In this document: positions 17,589-27,300 of the stretch, piece after piece
Position numbering within the stretch: the stretch's first letter is position 1
Layout of the letters: each line of letters starts with the position of its first letter
Source: Bacteroidia bacterium
Lineage (GTDB): Bacteria > Bacteroidota > Bacteroidia > J057
Length of the DNA: 64,000 nucleotides
Direction of reading: 5' to 3'
Assembly: GCA_033391075.1 (NCBI GenBank)
Contig: JAWPMV010000001.1
Coordinates: 6,820,001 to 6,884,000 of the forward strand
Position numbers and translations under genes: made by a program
Notes under the pieces: generated by a model
What the model was told of the DNA's origin: nothing
Seen by the model: only the letters and a program-made list of their open reading frames with translations
Database searches by the model: none

Positions 17589-18311
17589 ATGAAGTACAAA
17601 TTTCTCATGCTGAATATGCTTATAGCGATAAGCATTGCCTGCAATCCCACCCAACAAAAGCAGGAAGAAGCCCACCATCAGAATGAAGAACATTCACCTA
17701 GACATGATGAAAAGGCACATCCCGGAGGCGCCAATGAATACATGCATCAATCCTCTGTAGATAGATTGGTCGAAAGGTTTGAATCTGATGAAAGAAATGC
17801 CTATCAGAAACCAGATGAAGTCATCAAATTTCTCGGCGACATTCAGGGAAAAAAGATCATGGATATTGGTGCCGGATCTGGCTACTTTTCTGTACCTCTT
17901 GCTCAGGCCGGAGCTAAGGTGATTGCAGCAGATGTGGACGATGAATTTCAAGCTTACATCAAACAAAGAATTGAAAAAAACGGCCTGGAAGATTTGGGAA
18001 TAGAATTGCGCAAACTTCCCTATGATAGTCCCTCTTTAGAGGCCTCTGAAGTAGATATGGTATTTATTGTTAATACCTATCACCATATAGAAGATCGAGT
18101 GCCTTATTTTAAGCAAGTACTTAATGGAATAGCAGATGGTGGAGAGCTGGTGATCATAGATTATTACAAGCATGAAATCCCGGTTGGACCCCCACATGAT
18201 CACAAGATTGCTAAAGAGGTGGTACTGAAGGAATTGAAAGAAGCCGGTTTCACCCAAATAGAGGAGAATACGGAATTGCTTGAGTATCAATATATCCTCC
18301 GAGCAAAATAA
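17589..18311 (+). CDS. Lipoprotein with class I SAM-dependent methyltransferase domain
   Basis: 240 residues. The N-terminus is a lipoprotein signal (MKYKFLMLNMLIAISIAC, lipobox ISIAC with Cys18), then a His/Glu/Lys-rich linker to about residue 55. Residues about 75-235 are a Rossmann-like methyltransferase: motif I KIMDIGAGSGYFSVPLA, acidic strand-2 end IAADVDDEF, motif IV-like DMVFIVNTYHHIEDRVPYF, and a later GGELVIIDYYK. Export of an enzyme that needs cytoplasmic S-adenosylmethionine is odd, though lipoprotein-type methyltransferases of this kind occur in Bacteroidota and Proteobacteria. Substrate unknown. A terminator follows. Confidence 0.85.
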   Translation: MKYKFLMLNMLIAISIACNPTQQKQEEAHHQNEEHSPRHDEKAHPGGANEYMHQSSVDRLVERFESDERNAYQKPDEVIKFLGDIQGKKIMDIGAGSGYFSVPLAQAGAKVIAADVDDEFQAYIKQRIEKNGLEDLGIELRKLPYDSPSLEASEVDMVFIVNTYHHIEDRVPYFKQVLNGIADGGELVIIDYYKHEIPVGPPHDHKIAKEVVLKELKEAGFTQIEENTELLEYQYILRAK

Positions 18312-18337
18312 AAGAGATCGCAATATGCAAATTAGAG

Positions 18338-18358
18338 ATCCCCGTTTTCGACGGGGAT
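18338..18358 (+). terminator. Rho-independent terminator after the methyltransferase gene
   Basis: 8-bp stem ATCCCCGT / ACGGGGAT with a TTTCG loop, followed by a run of T (to about 18363). Confidence 0.9.
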
Positions 18359-18401
18359 TTTTTGTATCTTGAAAAAAGGATTTATAAAAACTACTCTACA
18401 T

Positions 18402-20042
18402 ATGGCTTCAAAGCAGAACCCTGTAGTTTCCACTTCACTCGGGAAACTGGAAGGAAAATGGAATAAAGCGGGAAGTATCGCCAGTTTCAATGGCATTCCC
18501 TTTGCAAAAGCACCAGTCGGCGATCTCAGATGGAAAGCTCCTCAAGCTCTTGAGGCTTGGGAGGGAATTCGCTCCGCCCATAAATATGGCAATTTTGCCT
18601 GGCAAAGAAGGGTCGAGATGTTCGAGTTTATGTTTGCCCTTATGGAAGGACAAGGCTGGAACCCCATCAAGACCTGGTTGCTGAAAACCCTTCTTCGAAT
18701 TGTACCGGCTCCCAAACAAAATGAGGATTGTTTATATCTCAATATTAAAAGCCCTGATCCAGCTCCGGGAACTAAGCTTCCAGTGATGGTATGGATACAT
18801 GGAGGAGATCATCAGGATGGAGGAAGTGCAGAGCCATTTTATGTGGGAGAATCATTGGCAAAAGAAGGCACTGTATATGTCTCCATAAATTATCGTCTGG
18901 GACTCATGGGATATTTTGCCCATCCTGAATTAAGTGATGAATCCGAGCAGGGAGTATCCGGCAATTATGGAACCCTGGATCAGATTGCGGCTTTGAAGTG
19001 GATAAAGGATCATATTGCAGATTTTGGTGGAGATCCTGATAATGTCACCATCTTTGGTGAATCTGCCGGGGGAGAATCTGTAGCTTATATGATGAGCTCT
19101 CCTTTGGCTCGGGGACTATTTCACAGAGCCATTATGCAGAGTCCTGCAAATGGAGGCCAAATGACGCAACTCAAGCAGGAGTTTTCCAAGTATATGAGTT
19201 CTGAGGATCAAGGGAAGCATTTTGCCAAAACGGCCGGAATCAGTGGAGCCAATCAGCTCGAACAGCTCCGTGCGCTACCAGCCAAAGACCTCCAGAAAAT
19301 TTGTTCTTCCATGTCTGAATGGGGAAGTTTCTATCCGACCATAGATGGCTATGTTTTGCCTGAAAGTCCGCTGGCTGCCTTTAAGCGAGGAGCTCAGGCG
19401 AAAGTTCCCCTAATCATTGGCAGCAATAGAGATGAAGGTACTTTGATCCACTTCTTACTGCCGGGACCTGTACCCGAGTATCGCTACGAGGATTTAAGTG
19501 GAGATAAAATGATGGAATGTTTAAAAACAGAATTTCAGGAAGACGTTCCTCGGCTAATGGAATTATATCCGGGCATAGAGCATAGAAAATTTGAATCCGA
19601 GCAGGAACTATTGGGGCATGTGATGTTTGGGTCGAAAGCCCGTTACTATGCAGAGAAAGCTTCCGAATCCGGACCTGCTTCTTATTTCTATATGTTCACG
19701 CGAGTACCTCCTTCTGAAAAACAGACGGCAGGCTCCTTCCATGCTGCCGAAATCTCATTTGTCCACGGTACCGACTCGCCTCTCTTGCCCATGGATGCCG
19801 AGGATAAAAAACTTTCCCGATCTATGATCAAATATTGGACACAGTTTGCGAAGAGTGGAAATCCAAATCTGGAAGGAGAAGTGCAATGGGATACTTTCAA
19901 CTCCTCAAATCCTCAATGGATGGAATTGGGAGTAAAGGGACATAGCATGAAAGACTCTGATCGAGAAGAGCAATTCAATATTCTGAATCGCCGCATGGAA
20001 AGGCAGCTGAAACAGATCGAAAATGTTAAAGAGAAAGCATAA
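18402..20042 (+). CDS. Type B carboxylesterase
   Basis: 546 residues from the ATG at 18402; the frame opens at a TTG at 18369, but MASKQNPVVSTSLGKLEG matches the usual family start. Carboxylesterase family signs: FNGIPFAKAPVGDLRWKAPQ, EDCLYLNIKSP, oxyanion-hole region WIHGGDHQDGGS, nucleophile Ser in FGESAGGESV (about residue 220), acid in GSNRDEGT (about 342), and catalytic His in FHAAEISFVHG (about 446). It hydrolyses carboxylic esters or lactones. There is no signal peptide, so it should be cytoplasmic. TATCTTGA, a near -7 box, lies about 35 bp upstream of the ATG. Single gene between terminators. Confidence 0.92.
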   Translation: MASKQNPVVSTSLGKLEGKWNKAGSIASFNGIPFAKAPVGDLRWKAPQALEAWEGIRSAHKYGNFAWQRRVEMFEFMFALMEGQGWNPIKTWLLKTLLRIVPAPKQNEDCLYLNIKSPDPAPGTKLPVMVWIHGGDHQDGGSAEPFYVGESLAKEGTVYVSINYRLGLMGYFAHPELSDESEQGVSGNYGTLDQIAALKWIKDHIADFGGDPDNVTIFGESAGGESVAYMMSSPLARGLFHRAIMQSPANGGQMTQLKQEFSKYMSSEDQGKHFAKTAGISGANQLEQLRALPAKDLQKICSSMSEWGSFYPTIDGYVLPESPLAAFKRGAQAKVPLIIGSNRDEGTLIHFLLPGPVPEYRYEDLSGDKMMECLKTEFQEDVPRLMELYPGIEHRKFESEQELLGHVMFGSKARYYAEKASESGPASYFYMFTRVPPSEKQTAGSFHAAEISFVHGTDSPLLPMDAEDKKLSRSMIKYWTQFAKSGNPNLEGEVQWDTFNSSNPQWMELGVKGHSMKDSDREEQFNILNRRMERQLKQIENVKEKA

Positions 20043-20053
20043 GGATTTGCATA

Positions 20054-20087
20054 AAAAAAGGGAGAGCTATTAGCTCTCCCTTTTTTA
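20054..20087. terminator. Bidirectional terminator between carboxylesterase and PiT genes
   Basis: A nearly gapless inverted repeat: AAAAAAGGGAGAGC, loop TATTA, GCTCTCCCTTTTTT. It has an A-run on one side and a T-run on the other, serving both convergent genes. Confidence 0.9.
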
Positions 20088-20099
20088 GTGTTGTTGTTC

Positions 20100-21149
20100 T
20101 TAGCTGGTTCTGATTACCTGGATCAGAATTACCAGGAAGATACTTACTACCAGGCCGAGGCTAGCTTTCCATGCATCACCTGCGAGATTTAAGGTGGTCT
20201 TTCTACTGAGTTTTTCATCAAGCCTATATCTGATTGCCAGTTCACGACCTGCAAGCAAACCAATAAATACCCAGGTAGTACTCATAGGCACATCATTGAG
20301 TTCTTTAAAGAAGAAAAGAACAATTCCATAGATAAAGTCAATGATGGTCGCCGAACGAATATCCGTCGTATTACTTTTAGACAAAACGATTCCCTGAATG
20401 GCTCCTCCTCTTTGATAAAAGATATAGCCTAAAAGACCCAAAATGATTCCTAAAGAAATAAGCATTTCAGTTCCACTTACCTGACGTGGGAGATAAGCAT
20501 ATATATTGGCAAAGTCCTGAATCAGCCATTGGGACCAGAGGAAACCGGTAGAAACCCATTGGGCAGCGGTCCAGATTCTAGCTTCCCTGCTACTGAAATT
20601 CAATTCGCTACTTGCAAAGCGCTTTTCCAGGCTGCGCGAAATGATAATATATATAATAGCTGCTGCTCCAAAGGCTACGGCATAACCTAATAGAGATTTT
20701 ACCAGCATCTTGCTAAATGAAGGTGCCTGAAAAAAAGTAATCAGCATATCAAAAATCCCATTTGATTGGCTGAAATCTACTCCCGCAGTACCAAAGAAAG
20801 ACAGAATCAGGAAAGTCGTACTTACGGGAATACCAAAACGGGTGATTGTCAAAAGCACAACCGGAGGAAGTAAGTACCACCAGGAAAGAGGTTCAGGCAT
20901 GGGATAGGCTGGATTTTCAAAACCGCCTGACCCCAGCAACCTGCCGTAGGAAACATCCCCATCATTTATCATCCATCCATAAACCAGTGCAAAAGTCAGA
21001 ATACTGCCTGCATACAGCCAGAGGATATACCAGGGACGCCTTTCATTAGAACTCAGGAAAGTTCCCAGCGTTTGAATTACATCATTACCAACAACAGAAT
21101 AAGCTGCCATGATGAATCCGGCATACATGACAAAAAGAGAAAAATCCAT
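20100..21149 (-). CDS. pit: PiT-family inorganic phosphate transporter
   Basis: 349 residues, about 9 membrane helices. Both PiT signatures are visible: AAYSVVGNDVIQTLGTFLSS near the N-terminus and FFKELNDVPMSTTWVFIGLLAGRE near residue 285, the two inverted copies of the GxNDxxx motif that bind phosphate and cation. FGIPVSTTFLILS at about 105 is also typical. At 349 residues it is shorter than many PiT proteins because the central loop is small. It imports phosphate with a proton or sodium ion and would be the low-affinity partner of the NptA system 10 kb away. No adjacent PhoU-like gene. Confidence 0.92.
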   Translation of the reverse strand: MDFSLFVMYAGFIMAAYSVVGNDVIQTLGTFLSSNERRPWYILWLYAGSILTFALVYGWMINDGDVSYGRLLGSGGFENPAYPMPEPLSWWYLLPPVVLLTITRFGIPVSTTFLILSFFGTAGVDFSQSNGIFDMLITFFQAPSFSKMLVKSLLGYAVAFGAAAIIYIIISRSLEKRFASSELNFSSREARIWTAAQWVSTGFLWSQWLIQDFANIYAYLPRQVSGTEMLISLGIILGLLGYIFYQRGGAIQGIVLSKSNTTDIRSATIIDFIYGIVLFFFKELNDVPMSTTWVFIGLLAGRELAIRYRLDEKLSRKTTLNLAGDAWKASLGLVVSIFLVILIQVIRTS

Positions 21150-21418
21150 AGCGAATGATTTTGGGGTGTGAGGCCTGCTTTAAAGCTAGTTAAAAAGTAT
21201 CTGCTTAGGTTGAAGCGTATATTTGATTACCAGAAATTTCATCTTTTCAGAATGAACCTCAAGATACAATCCCCTTCAGGGAAATGAAATACCTCTACTA
21301 TACAGCTTTATATTTTAGGTGTTTAAGGAATGGAAAAGCTTCTCAAGACCCCTTTAATAGCGGATTATTAGTACTACACTTACAATTATTTCACATTAAC
21401 TTAATATAAAACAGAGGC

Positions 21419-21634
21419 CTAGCTTTCCATCTTCAGCGAATCAACATGGTAATAAATTCCATCAACCGGATGTACTTCATTCAGGATAGAGGGGGAGGGC
21501 TGTTTTGGTAAAAACAATTCAGGACTTCCGCTCTCAGGTATTCTATCCAATTTCTCTTCAGAGAAATTACGAGGTTGAAGCAGGAAGCTGATCAATATCA
21601 GTAATAGGCAACTCAGCAGGAAATTTCCTTTCAT
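21419..21634 (-). CDS. Small exported or membrane-anchored protein, unknown
   Basis: 71 residues from the ATG at 21634 (the frame is open to 21772, but only this start gives a normal hydrophobic N-terminus, MKGNFLLSCLLLILISFLLQ). The rest is polar and Pro/Ser-rich, ending HVDSLKMES. A perfect -7 box on the minus strand (TACTTTTG, 21658-21665) lies 24 bp upstream, which is the main support. No family recognised. Confidence 0.55.
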   Translation of the reverse strand: MKGNFLLSCLLLILISFLLQPRNFSEEKLDRIPESGSPELFLPKQPSPSILNEVHPVDGIYYHVDSLKMES

Positions 21635-21657
21635 AAAGTGCTTGTTTATAAAGGCTG

Positions 21658-21665
21658 CAAAAGTA
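21658..21665 (-). promoter_or_regulatory. -7 promoter box (TACTTTTG) of the small exported protein
   Basis: Exact match to TAnnTTTG on the minus strand, 24 bp before the ATG at 21634. No clear -33 TTTG. Confidence 0.5.
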
Positions 21666-21860
21666 GAGAGGGTGTGTAAAGAATAGCTTAGGCAAATGTT
21701 AAGTTTATGTGTAGAAGAGCCCGCCGAAAGAAAAATCACATTTTTTTCAATATGTATGCAACCTTTATACAAACAATTCCTTCTATCCCGTGTATCTTTT
21801 ATGAAACGCTCTTAAAAGAGATACTATAGAATTAGGAACTTAACACAAGAATTAATTTGC

Positions 21861-22436
21861 ATGCAAACTGCTACCTTTTCTGAAGTAGAGCTTATAGAAG
21901 GATGCTGTCGAGGGGAGGCAAAGTATCAGAAAGCCTTATATCAGCGATTTTATCGCTTGATGTTCGGAGTATGCTTGCGCTACACAGACAACCAGGAAGA
22001 TGCACAGGATATTTTGCAGGAAGGATTTATCAAGGTGTTTAAAAACATCCAATCCTTCAGGAGGCAAGGGTCATTTGAGGGCTGGGTGCGCAGGATTATG
22101 GTCCATACATCCATAGAGCATTATCGGAGAAACTCCCGATACTTTATGGTGGACATCGAAGAAGCCAGAAGCCTTCATTTCAATGCGGATGTATTGAGCA
22201 ATATGAGTAGAAATGAAATATTAGACATTATACAGCAATTGCCCGTGGGATATCGAACCGTCTTTAACCTTTATGTAGTCGAAGGCTATCCCCACCAGGA
22301 AATCGCAGATATGCTGCAAATATCAGTCGGAACGTCAAAGTCTCAATTGTCCAGAGCCAAACGAATATTACAGGAAAAAATAACGAGAATGAACGAGGAT
22401 GATAGTAGGAAAGTAGGGAATGGAGACCTCGTTTAG
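21861..22436 (+). CDS. ECF-type RNA polymerase sigma factor
   Basis: 191 residues. Region 2 (about 20-90): ALYQRFYRLMFGVCLRYTDNQEDAQDILQEGFIKVFKNI and FEGWVRRIMVHTSIEHYRRN; region 4 (about 115-180): LPVGYRTVFNLYVVEGYPHQEIADMLQISVGTSKSQLSRAKRIL. It directs RNA polymerase to a small set of promoters, probably for envelope stress or an envelope protein. It is followed by a gene for a single-pass protein placed like an anti-sigma factor and by an outer membrane protein gene, all on one strand with gaps of 45 bp and a 4-base overlap. Confidence 0.95.
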   Translation: MQTATFSEVELIEGCCRGEAKYQKALYQRFYRLMFGVCLRYTDNQEDAQDILQEGFIKVFKNIQSFRRQGSFEGWVRRIMVHTSIEHYRRNSRYFMVDIEEARSLHFNADVLSNMSRNEILDIIQQLPVGYRTVFNLYVVEGYPHQEIADMLQISVGTSKSQLSRAKRILQEKITRMNEDDSRKVGNGDLV

Positions 22437-22481
22437 TTTTAAAGAATTCGCGTCAAATGAATAAGCAAAAAATAAGAAGTT

Positions 22482-23351
22482 ATGCCGAGAAAAGATGACA
22501 TACAGGGATTGCTCAGTGAACGCTTCCAGAATTTCGAAGCGGAACCACAGATCGATCTTTGGAAAGGAATCGAGGCTGAACTTTACCCGGAGAAAAATAA
22601 GAACCGCAAACTGTGGCCCTATTTCTCTGTAGCAGCTTCCATTACCATTCTGATCTTTGCCTGGTTCTACCTGAGTACACCAGCAGAAACAGAATTAGAT
22701 CCGGGATCCGGTTTCGCTGAAGAGCAGATTTCTACTCCAATAGAAAGAGAAGATCCTGCTACTAAGGGAGAAACAGGAATCATCACGAATGAGGTAGTTC
22801 CACAATTAGCTGAAGAAAAGATCACACCCAATACTATCAAGCAAGAAAATCAAGATCAGCTAATAGAAGTGAAGGAAGCCAGTCCTGCTTATAAGGTCGA
22901 TTATAAACCTCAGCCTTTATTGAAAAAGCAGGAGATTATGGACAAAAACCTGGCTTCTTCAGATGTGCTTCCTCAAGAAGAAAAAATTGAAGTAAAAGAG
23001 TCTCAAATCGCTTTGGATATAGCGCCCATCGAAAAAGAATTCATCGCCATGAGTACTGCCGATGTCCGTCAACCCGAAGTAAGCAAAATACCCGTCAGCA
23101 GAGCTTTTGACTCACCGGCCGAAGAGTCAGAGGTGAATACTGACAGAAGTCTAAACTTAAAAGATCTTTCTTTCAACAAGATCGTTAGTCTGGCCTCTAA
23201 TGGAATAGACAAGATCAAAAATGCTTCCCCTGTAAAGGTGTATGAAGAAAAAACTGAGAAAGGAGAATCCAAAGTTTACGAACTCAACCTTTTTAAATTT
23301 TCAGTCAGTCACAAGACGCAAAAGCGTAGAAACAAAAAAGTAAGATTATGA
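22482..23351 (+). CDS. Single-pass membrane protein in anti-sigma position
   Basis: 289 residues. Cytoplasmic N-terminal 45 residues (LLSERFQNFEAEPQIDLWKGIEAEL), one membrane helix (about 47-63, LWPYFSVAASITILIFAWFYL), then a long low-complexity Glu/Lys/Pro-rich periplasmic part and a basic tail (KTQKRRNKKVRL). The layout matches Bacteroidota anti-sigma proteins, although I see no clear zinc-binding anti-sigma motif. Position after the ECF sigma gene suggests it holds the sigma factor at the membrane. Its stop codon overlaps the next start (ATGA). Confidence 0.75.
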   Translation: MPRKDDIQGLLSERFQNFEAEPQIDLWKGIEAELYPEKNKNRKLWPYFSVAASITILIFAWFYLSTPAETELDPGSGFAEEQISTPIEREDPATKGETGIITNEVVPQLAEEKITPNTIKQENQDQLIEVKEASPAYKVDYKPQPLLKKQEIMDKNLASSDVLPQEEKIEVKESQIALDIAPIEKEFIAMSTADVRQPEVSKIPVSRAFDSPAEESEVNTDRSLNLKDLSFNKIVSLASNGIDKIKNASPVKVYEEKTEKGESKVYELNLFKFSVSHKTQKRRNKKVRL

Positions 23352-24247
23352 AAATCAACAACATTTATATCACAGTAATGATGAGCATCATCATGTGTGT
23401 GTTTCTCGGGATGAGCAATGTAGCGGCCCAGGATAAAGAGAAGAAGGATGAAAAGACCGAGCAGGAATCAGAAGATGATTCTACAACAGAAATCAGAGTA
23501 GGGAATAAGAAGATCATCATCATCGATGATGATGACGAAACCAGAAGAGTAGTTGTAGAAACCGATGATGATGACGATGATTATGATGAAGAATATGAGC
23601 ACAAAACGCATCGCCGTAGAAAAGGATCTCATGTAGATGGCCTGGGACTGGATATCGGTATCACCAACTATTTCGCCAATGGCAACTATGGAGTTAATGC
23701 CGTTCCCAATGACAACTTCGAATTGAGAGATTTCCGTCCGGCTTCTCACGTAGCTCTTCACATCTTCCCTACAACCGTAAGTTTGATCGGAAGAGGTGCC
23801 GTAAACCTCAAGACAGCTTTGACTGTGGACTGGTCTTACTATCACTTTGTAAATGATGTAACCATCGTAGAAGGACAAGAAGAAATCGCTTTCGAAGCCT
23901 CTAACGTTTCTTTCGAAAAGAACAACCTGATGGCTCGCTACTTCCAGATTCCGCTCCTGTTGAACTTCAATACCATACCTGGTTCAGATGATGGCTTGAG
24001 AGTTTCCTTCGGAGTATATGGGGGTGTATTGTGGAAAGCCCGCACCAAGCAGGTAAGCGATGAGAATGGGAAAGTAAAAATCAATGGAGACTTCTACCTC
24101 AATCCTTTCCGTTATGGATTGACTGGACGGATCGACTTCAGATGGTTTGACCTCTATTTCAATTACAACCTGAGTGAAATGTTTGAAGATGGACAAGGCC
24201 CTAGTACACAAACATTCACGGCTGGTATCAATGTAATCCACTTCTAA
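23348..24247 (+). CDS. Outer membrane beta-barrel protein with Asp-rich segment
   Basis: 299 residues. Signal peptide (MKINNIYITVMMSIIMCVFLGMSNVAAQ). Residues about 30-100 are extremely acidic: EKKDEKTEQESEDDSTTE, then IIIIDDDDE and DDDDDYDEEYEHK, closed by a basic HRRRK. From about 105 the sequence becomes a small barrel (LDIGITNYFANGNYGV, LKTALTVDWSYYHFVND, RYFQIPLLLNFNT, FTAGINVIHF), like the PF13568 group of outer membrane proteins. The acidic part could bind divalent cations. Last gene of the ECF sigma operon, so likely controlled by, or signalling to, that sigma factor. Confidence 0.87.
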   Translation: MKINNIYITVMMSIIMCVFLGMSNVAAQDKEKKDEKTEQESEDDSTTEIRVGNKKIIIIDDDDETRRVVVETDDDDDDYDEEYEHKTHRRRKGSHVDGLGLDIGITNYFANGNYGVNAVPNDNFELRDFRPASHVALHIFPTTVSLIGRGAVNLKTALTVDWSYYHFVNDVTIVEGQEEIAFEASNVSFEKNNLMARYFQIPLLLNFNTIPGSDDGLRVSFGVYGGVLWKARTKQVSDENGKVKINGDFYLNPFRYGLTGRIDFRWFDLYFNYNLSEMFEDGQGPSTQTFTAGINVIHF

Positions 24248-24274
24248 AGATTTCGACTTCGAAATTTCATACAT

Positions 24275-24310
24275 AAAAATGGCGGCAAGGATTTCCTTGC
24301 CGCCATTTTT
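24275..24310 (+). terminator. Strong terminator of the ECF sigma operon
   Basis: Perfect 17-bp stem AAAAATGGCGGCAAGGA / TCCTTGCCGCCATTTTT with a 2-nt nominal loop; T-run at the end. Works in both directions in principle. Confidence 0.93.
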
Positions 24311-24327
24311 ATTATCTCTTCATTTTG

Positions 24328-24335
24328 TACATTTG
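24328..24335 (+). promoter_or_regulatory. -7 promoter box (TACATTTG) of the helicase gene
   Basis: Exact TAnnTTTG match 16 bp before the ATG at 24352, so the transcript leader is very short. A T-run at 24306-24310 sits near -33, without the usual G. Confidence 0.55.
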
Positions 24336-24351
24336 ATGCAGCAAGATTCGC

Positions 24352-27300
24352 ATGCGTCAGATTATACACACTTACAAACTTCGCCTCACCAATCTCAGCC
24401 AGGGAAATCGATCGCTGAAATTGGGGAGATTGAGTAAAAGACGTGATATAGACCTCAAAGATCTGGGATTTCTCGATTCGCAATCTGCGGAAGAGCTGCT
24501 GAAGAAGATATTAGCAGGGAAAAGTGTAAATCTGATCAGGAAACTGGACCCGCGCCATGAACCCACCAATCTTGCAGATAGAAGACTCAACAATATTTAT
24601 CGATCTGTAAATACCCTTTTCGAAGAGACAGGGACTTATGATCTTTTTATTGGATATCCCTTTGTGGAGGGAAAGTTTATTGATGGGAGTATTGTCAGAA
24701 GTCCGGTTCTGCTTTTTCCGGTGAGACTGATTAGAAATTTGCAAGGGAGGCCTAGATGGAGATTGGAATGTGTGGAGGGCGAAAGTGTTCAATTTAATCG
24801 AACCCTATTTCTGGCTTATGAGCAATACCAGCAAAGCCGGCTGAAAGACGAATTCTGGGAAGAAGAGATCGACCCAAATAATGATTGGCTGGAATGGATC
24901 AACGAGCTATATCAAAAAGTAAAAGCCTATGAGTTGGAGGTGAATTTCAATTCACGGCTTTTTGACCAGCAGCTGGATACTTTCCCCGACTACCTCAAGG
25001 AGAAAATGGAGTCCTTTCGCTCAGGAGTTCTGACTTTTCAATCTCAAGCGGTACTCGGCATTTTCCCTCAATCTGACTCTGCACTCTTACAGGATTATAA
25101 CCACCTCGAATCCCATTTGGATGACTTCAAAATGGATGAGTTGTTTGGAAGAGGGGAGGGGATAGCAAGTCCTGATCAGAAAGCAACCTATATAAAAGAA
25201 GAAGAGCGATACTTCGTGACCCAGGTGGATCAATCTCAGGAGGCCGCATTATTGCGTATCAAACAAGGTGAATCTCTGGTAATTCATGGCCCTCCCGGAA
25301 CGGGTAAGTCTCAGGTCATCGTCAATATCCTGGCAGATGCTATGGCCCATGGAAAGAAGGTGCTCCTGGTTTCTCAAAAACGGGCAGCATTGGATGTGGT
25401 GTATAAACGTATGCACAATCTGGGGCTATCAAGATTTGCGGTTCTCGTACATGATTATCGACATGATCGGGCTGACATTTACCGCAAAATCAAAAAGCAG
25501 ATTGATGAGCTCGAGAGTTTCCAAAAGGAGATTCGCGATTTGAATATCACCCAGTGGGAACATGAATACAAACTCATTTCCCGACAAACAGATCAGGCTA
25601 GCAGGGATTTTGAAGATCTCTATGATGCCTTGACTCGCCGACAGGATTGTGGCCTATCAGCCCATGAACTGTATCTTCGATCCCGGATAGGAGGCAAATA
25701 TTTTCCATTCGAAGAACTCGCCCGCCGGATCAATTTGGATCAATTGGCAGTTCTGCTTGAGAAGCTGGGACAACTCATAGACTATGCGGAATTTTTTGAA
25801 GAAGAACACTCCTGGTCCAAACGCATTTCTTTCCGCTATTATGGATATGAAGATCAGGAACGCATAGCTGGCTTATTGGAAAAGATTCCTATACATGTGG
25901 ATCAACTCCATATAGAATACCTCCGACTGAGTCAGCAATTAGGCACCCGCCTCTTGGAAGCTGAATTGAATGCCGAAAGAATAAAGGCTTTTCGTCAGGT
26001 AGATATCTATGTCAACAATCACCGGATTCGCGAAGACATGGAGGCCATACATAAGGAAAAGCATAAGCCGGAATCTCTTAAGAAAATCCTTGTAAAATTT
26101 GAGGAAGGCATTGATAAGCTAAGGGATAGAAAATACCTGGATGATGGAGATTGGAAGCTCTATGCCGAGCTCATAAAGCATGCAGATAATTTCAAGAAAC
26201 TTCAGAAGAAATCCTTTCGCATACTCCAATTTGATTTCCTTCGCGCACGCTGGTTTTGGAAGCGGATCTGCAAAAGAAATGAGATCAAACTGGAAGAACT
26301 GACGTTTAAAAAGCTTTACAAAGAAGTGGGTCATTTTAAGCGGCTCCACAGACTCTATGCGAAGTATATCGATGATGCCTTTCTCGGTGACTTTCCCCTG
26401 TTGGATACACAAGAGGAAAAACAGAAATGGTTGAGGGCAAAGGAGCAACATTTAGAAGCTTATTCCTTCACCCGCAACATTAGCTATTTTCCCAAGCATA
26501 AACCGAAATTCAACTTTGGAACCTTTGAAAGCGAGGATTGGAGCCAAAGCATGTTGCAAATCCAGGCGTTGGAAAATTTCAACAAATCTCTGAGTAATTT
26601 CGGCCGGGACTGGCAAACGTATTTACATCGCGATCAGATCGGAAAGATTCAGGAAGGAATCAAATCTCCGGAAGAACTAAAGCCTTATTTCAAATCTTTA
26701 CTGTATCACTTCAAAAAAGATTTCAATGACCTCAAAAATCTGGATGCGCATTTGGCCAGCTTTAGTCCTACTGAAAATCAAGTTTTGGAAATCCTTCGTC
26801 CTCAGATAAATAGGACGCTTGAGGAAAAGAGTTTCTTGAATCAGATCAGACAATCTTTTTATTATTACTGGATCGAACATGCAGAACGGATTCAGCCCAT
26901 ACTCAGTGAAGTTAGCGGAAGAGGCTGGAATAGAAAGACAAAGGACTATCAGAACAAGCTTGAACAAGGAAGGCAGAAAGTAACCGAACTTATCCAAAGG
27001 AGGATTAAGGAAAATATTATCAGCATCCTGGAATTTAACCGCCTGAAAAATCCCATTACCTATCGTCAGATTCATCACCAGGTCAGCAAAAAAAGGCGGC
27101 TTTGGTCGGTGCGTAAATTGGTAAGTGAAAGCTGGGAAAGTGGACTTCAAAAACTCATGCCCTGTTGGATGGCCTCTCCGGAATCTGTAGCGGCTATTTT
27201 TCCGATGAAAGCAGATTTTTTCGATGTAGTCATTTTTGATGAGGCTTCTCAGTGTTTTGTGGAAAGGGCCATTCCAGTAATGTTGAGAGCAAAACAATCC

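Noticed and set aside
20100-20105. tRNA, rRNA or CRISPR content anywhere in the window
   Set aside because: I saw no cloverleaf-like CCA-ended sequences, no rRNA-like blocks and no regularly spaced identical repeats.
23468-23878. 136-aa minus-strand frame rich in Ile over the Asp-rich gene
   Set aside because: It is the antisense of GAT/GAC-rich codons; no gene support.
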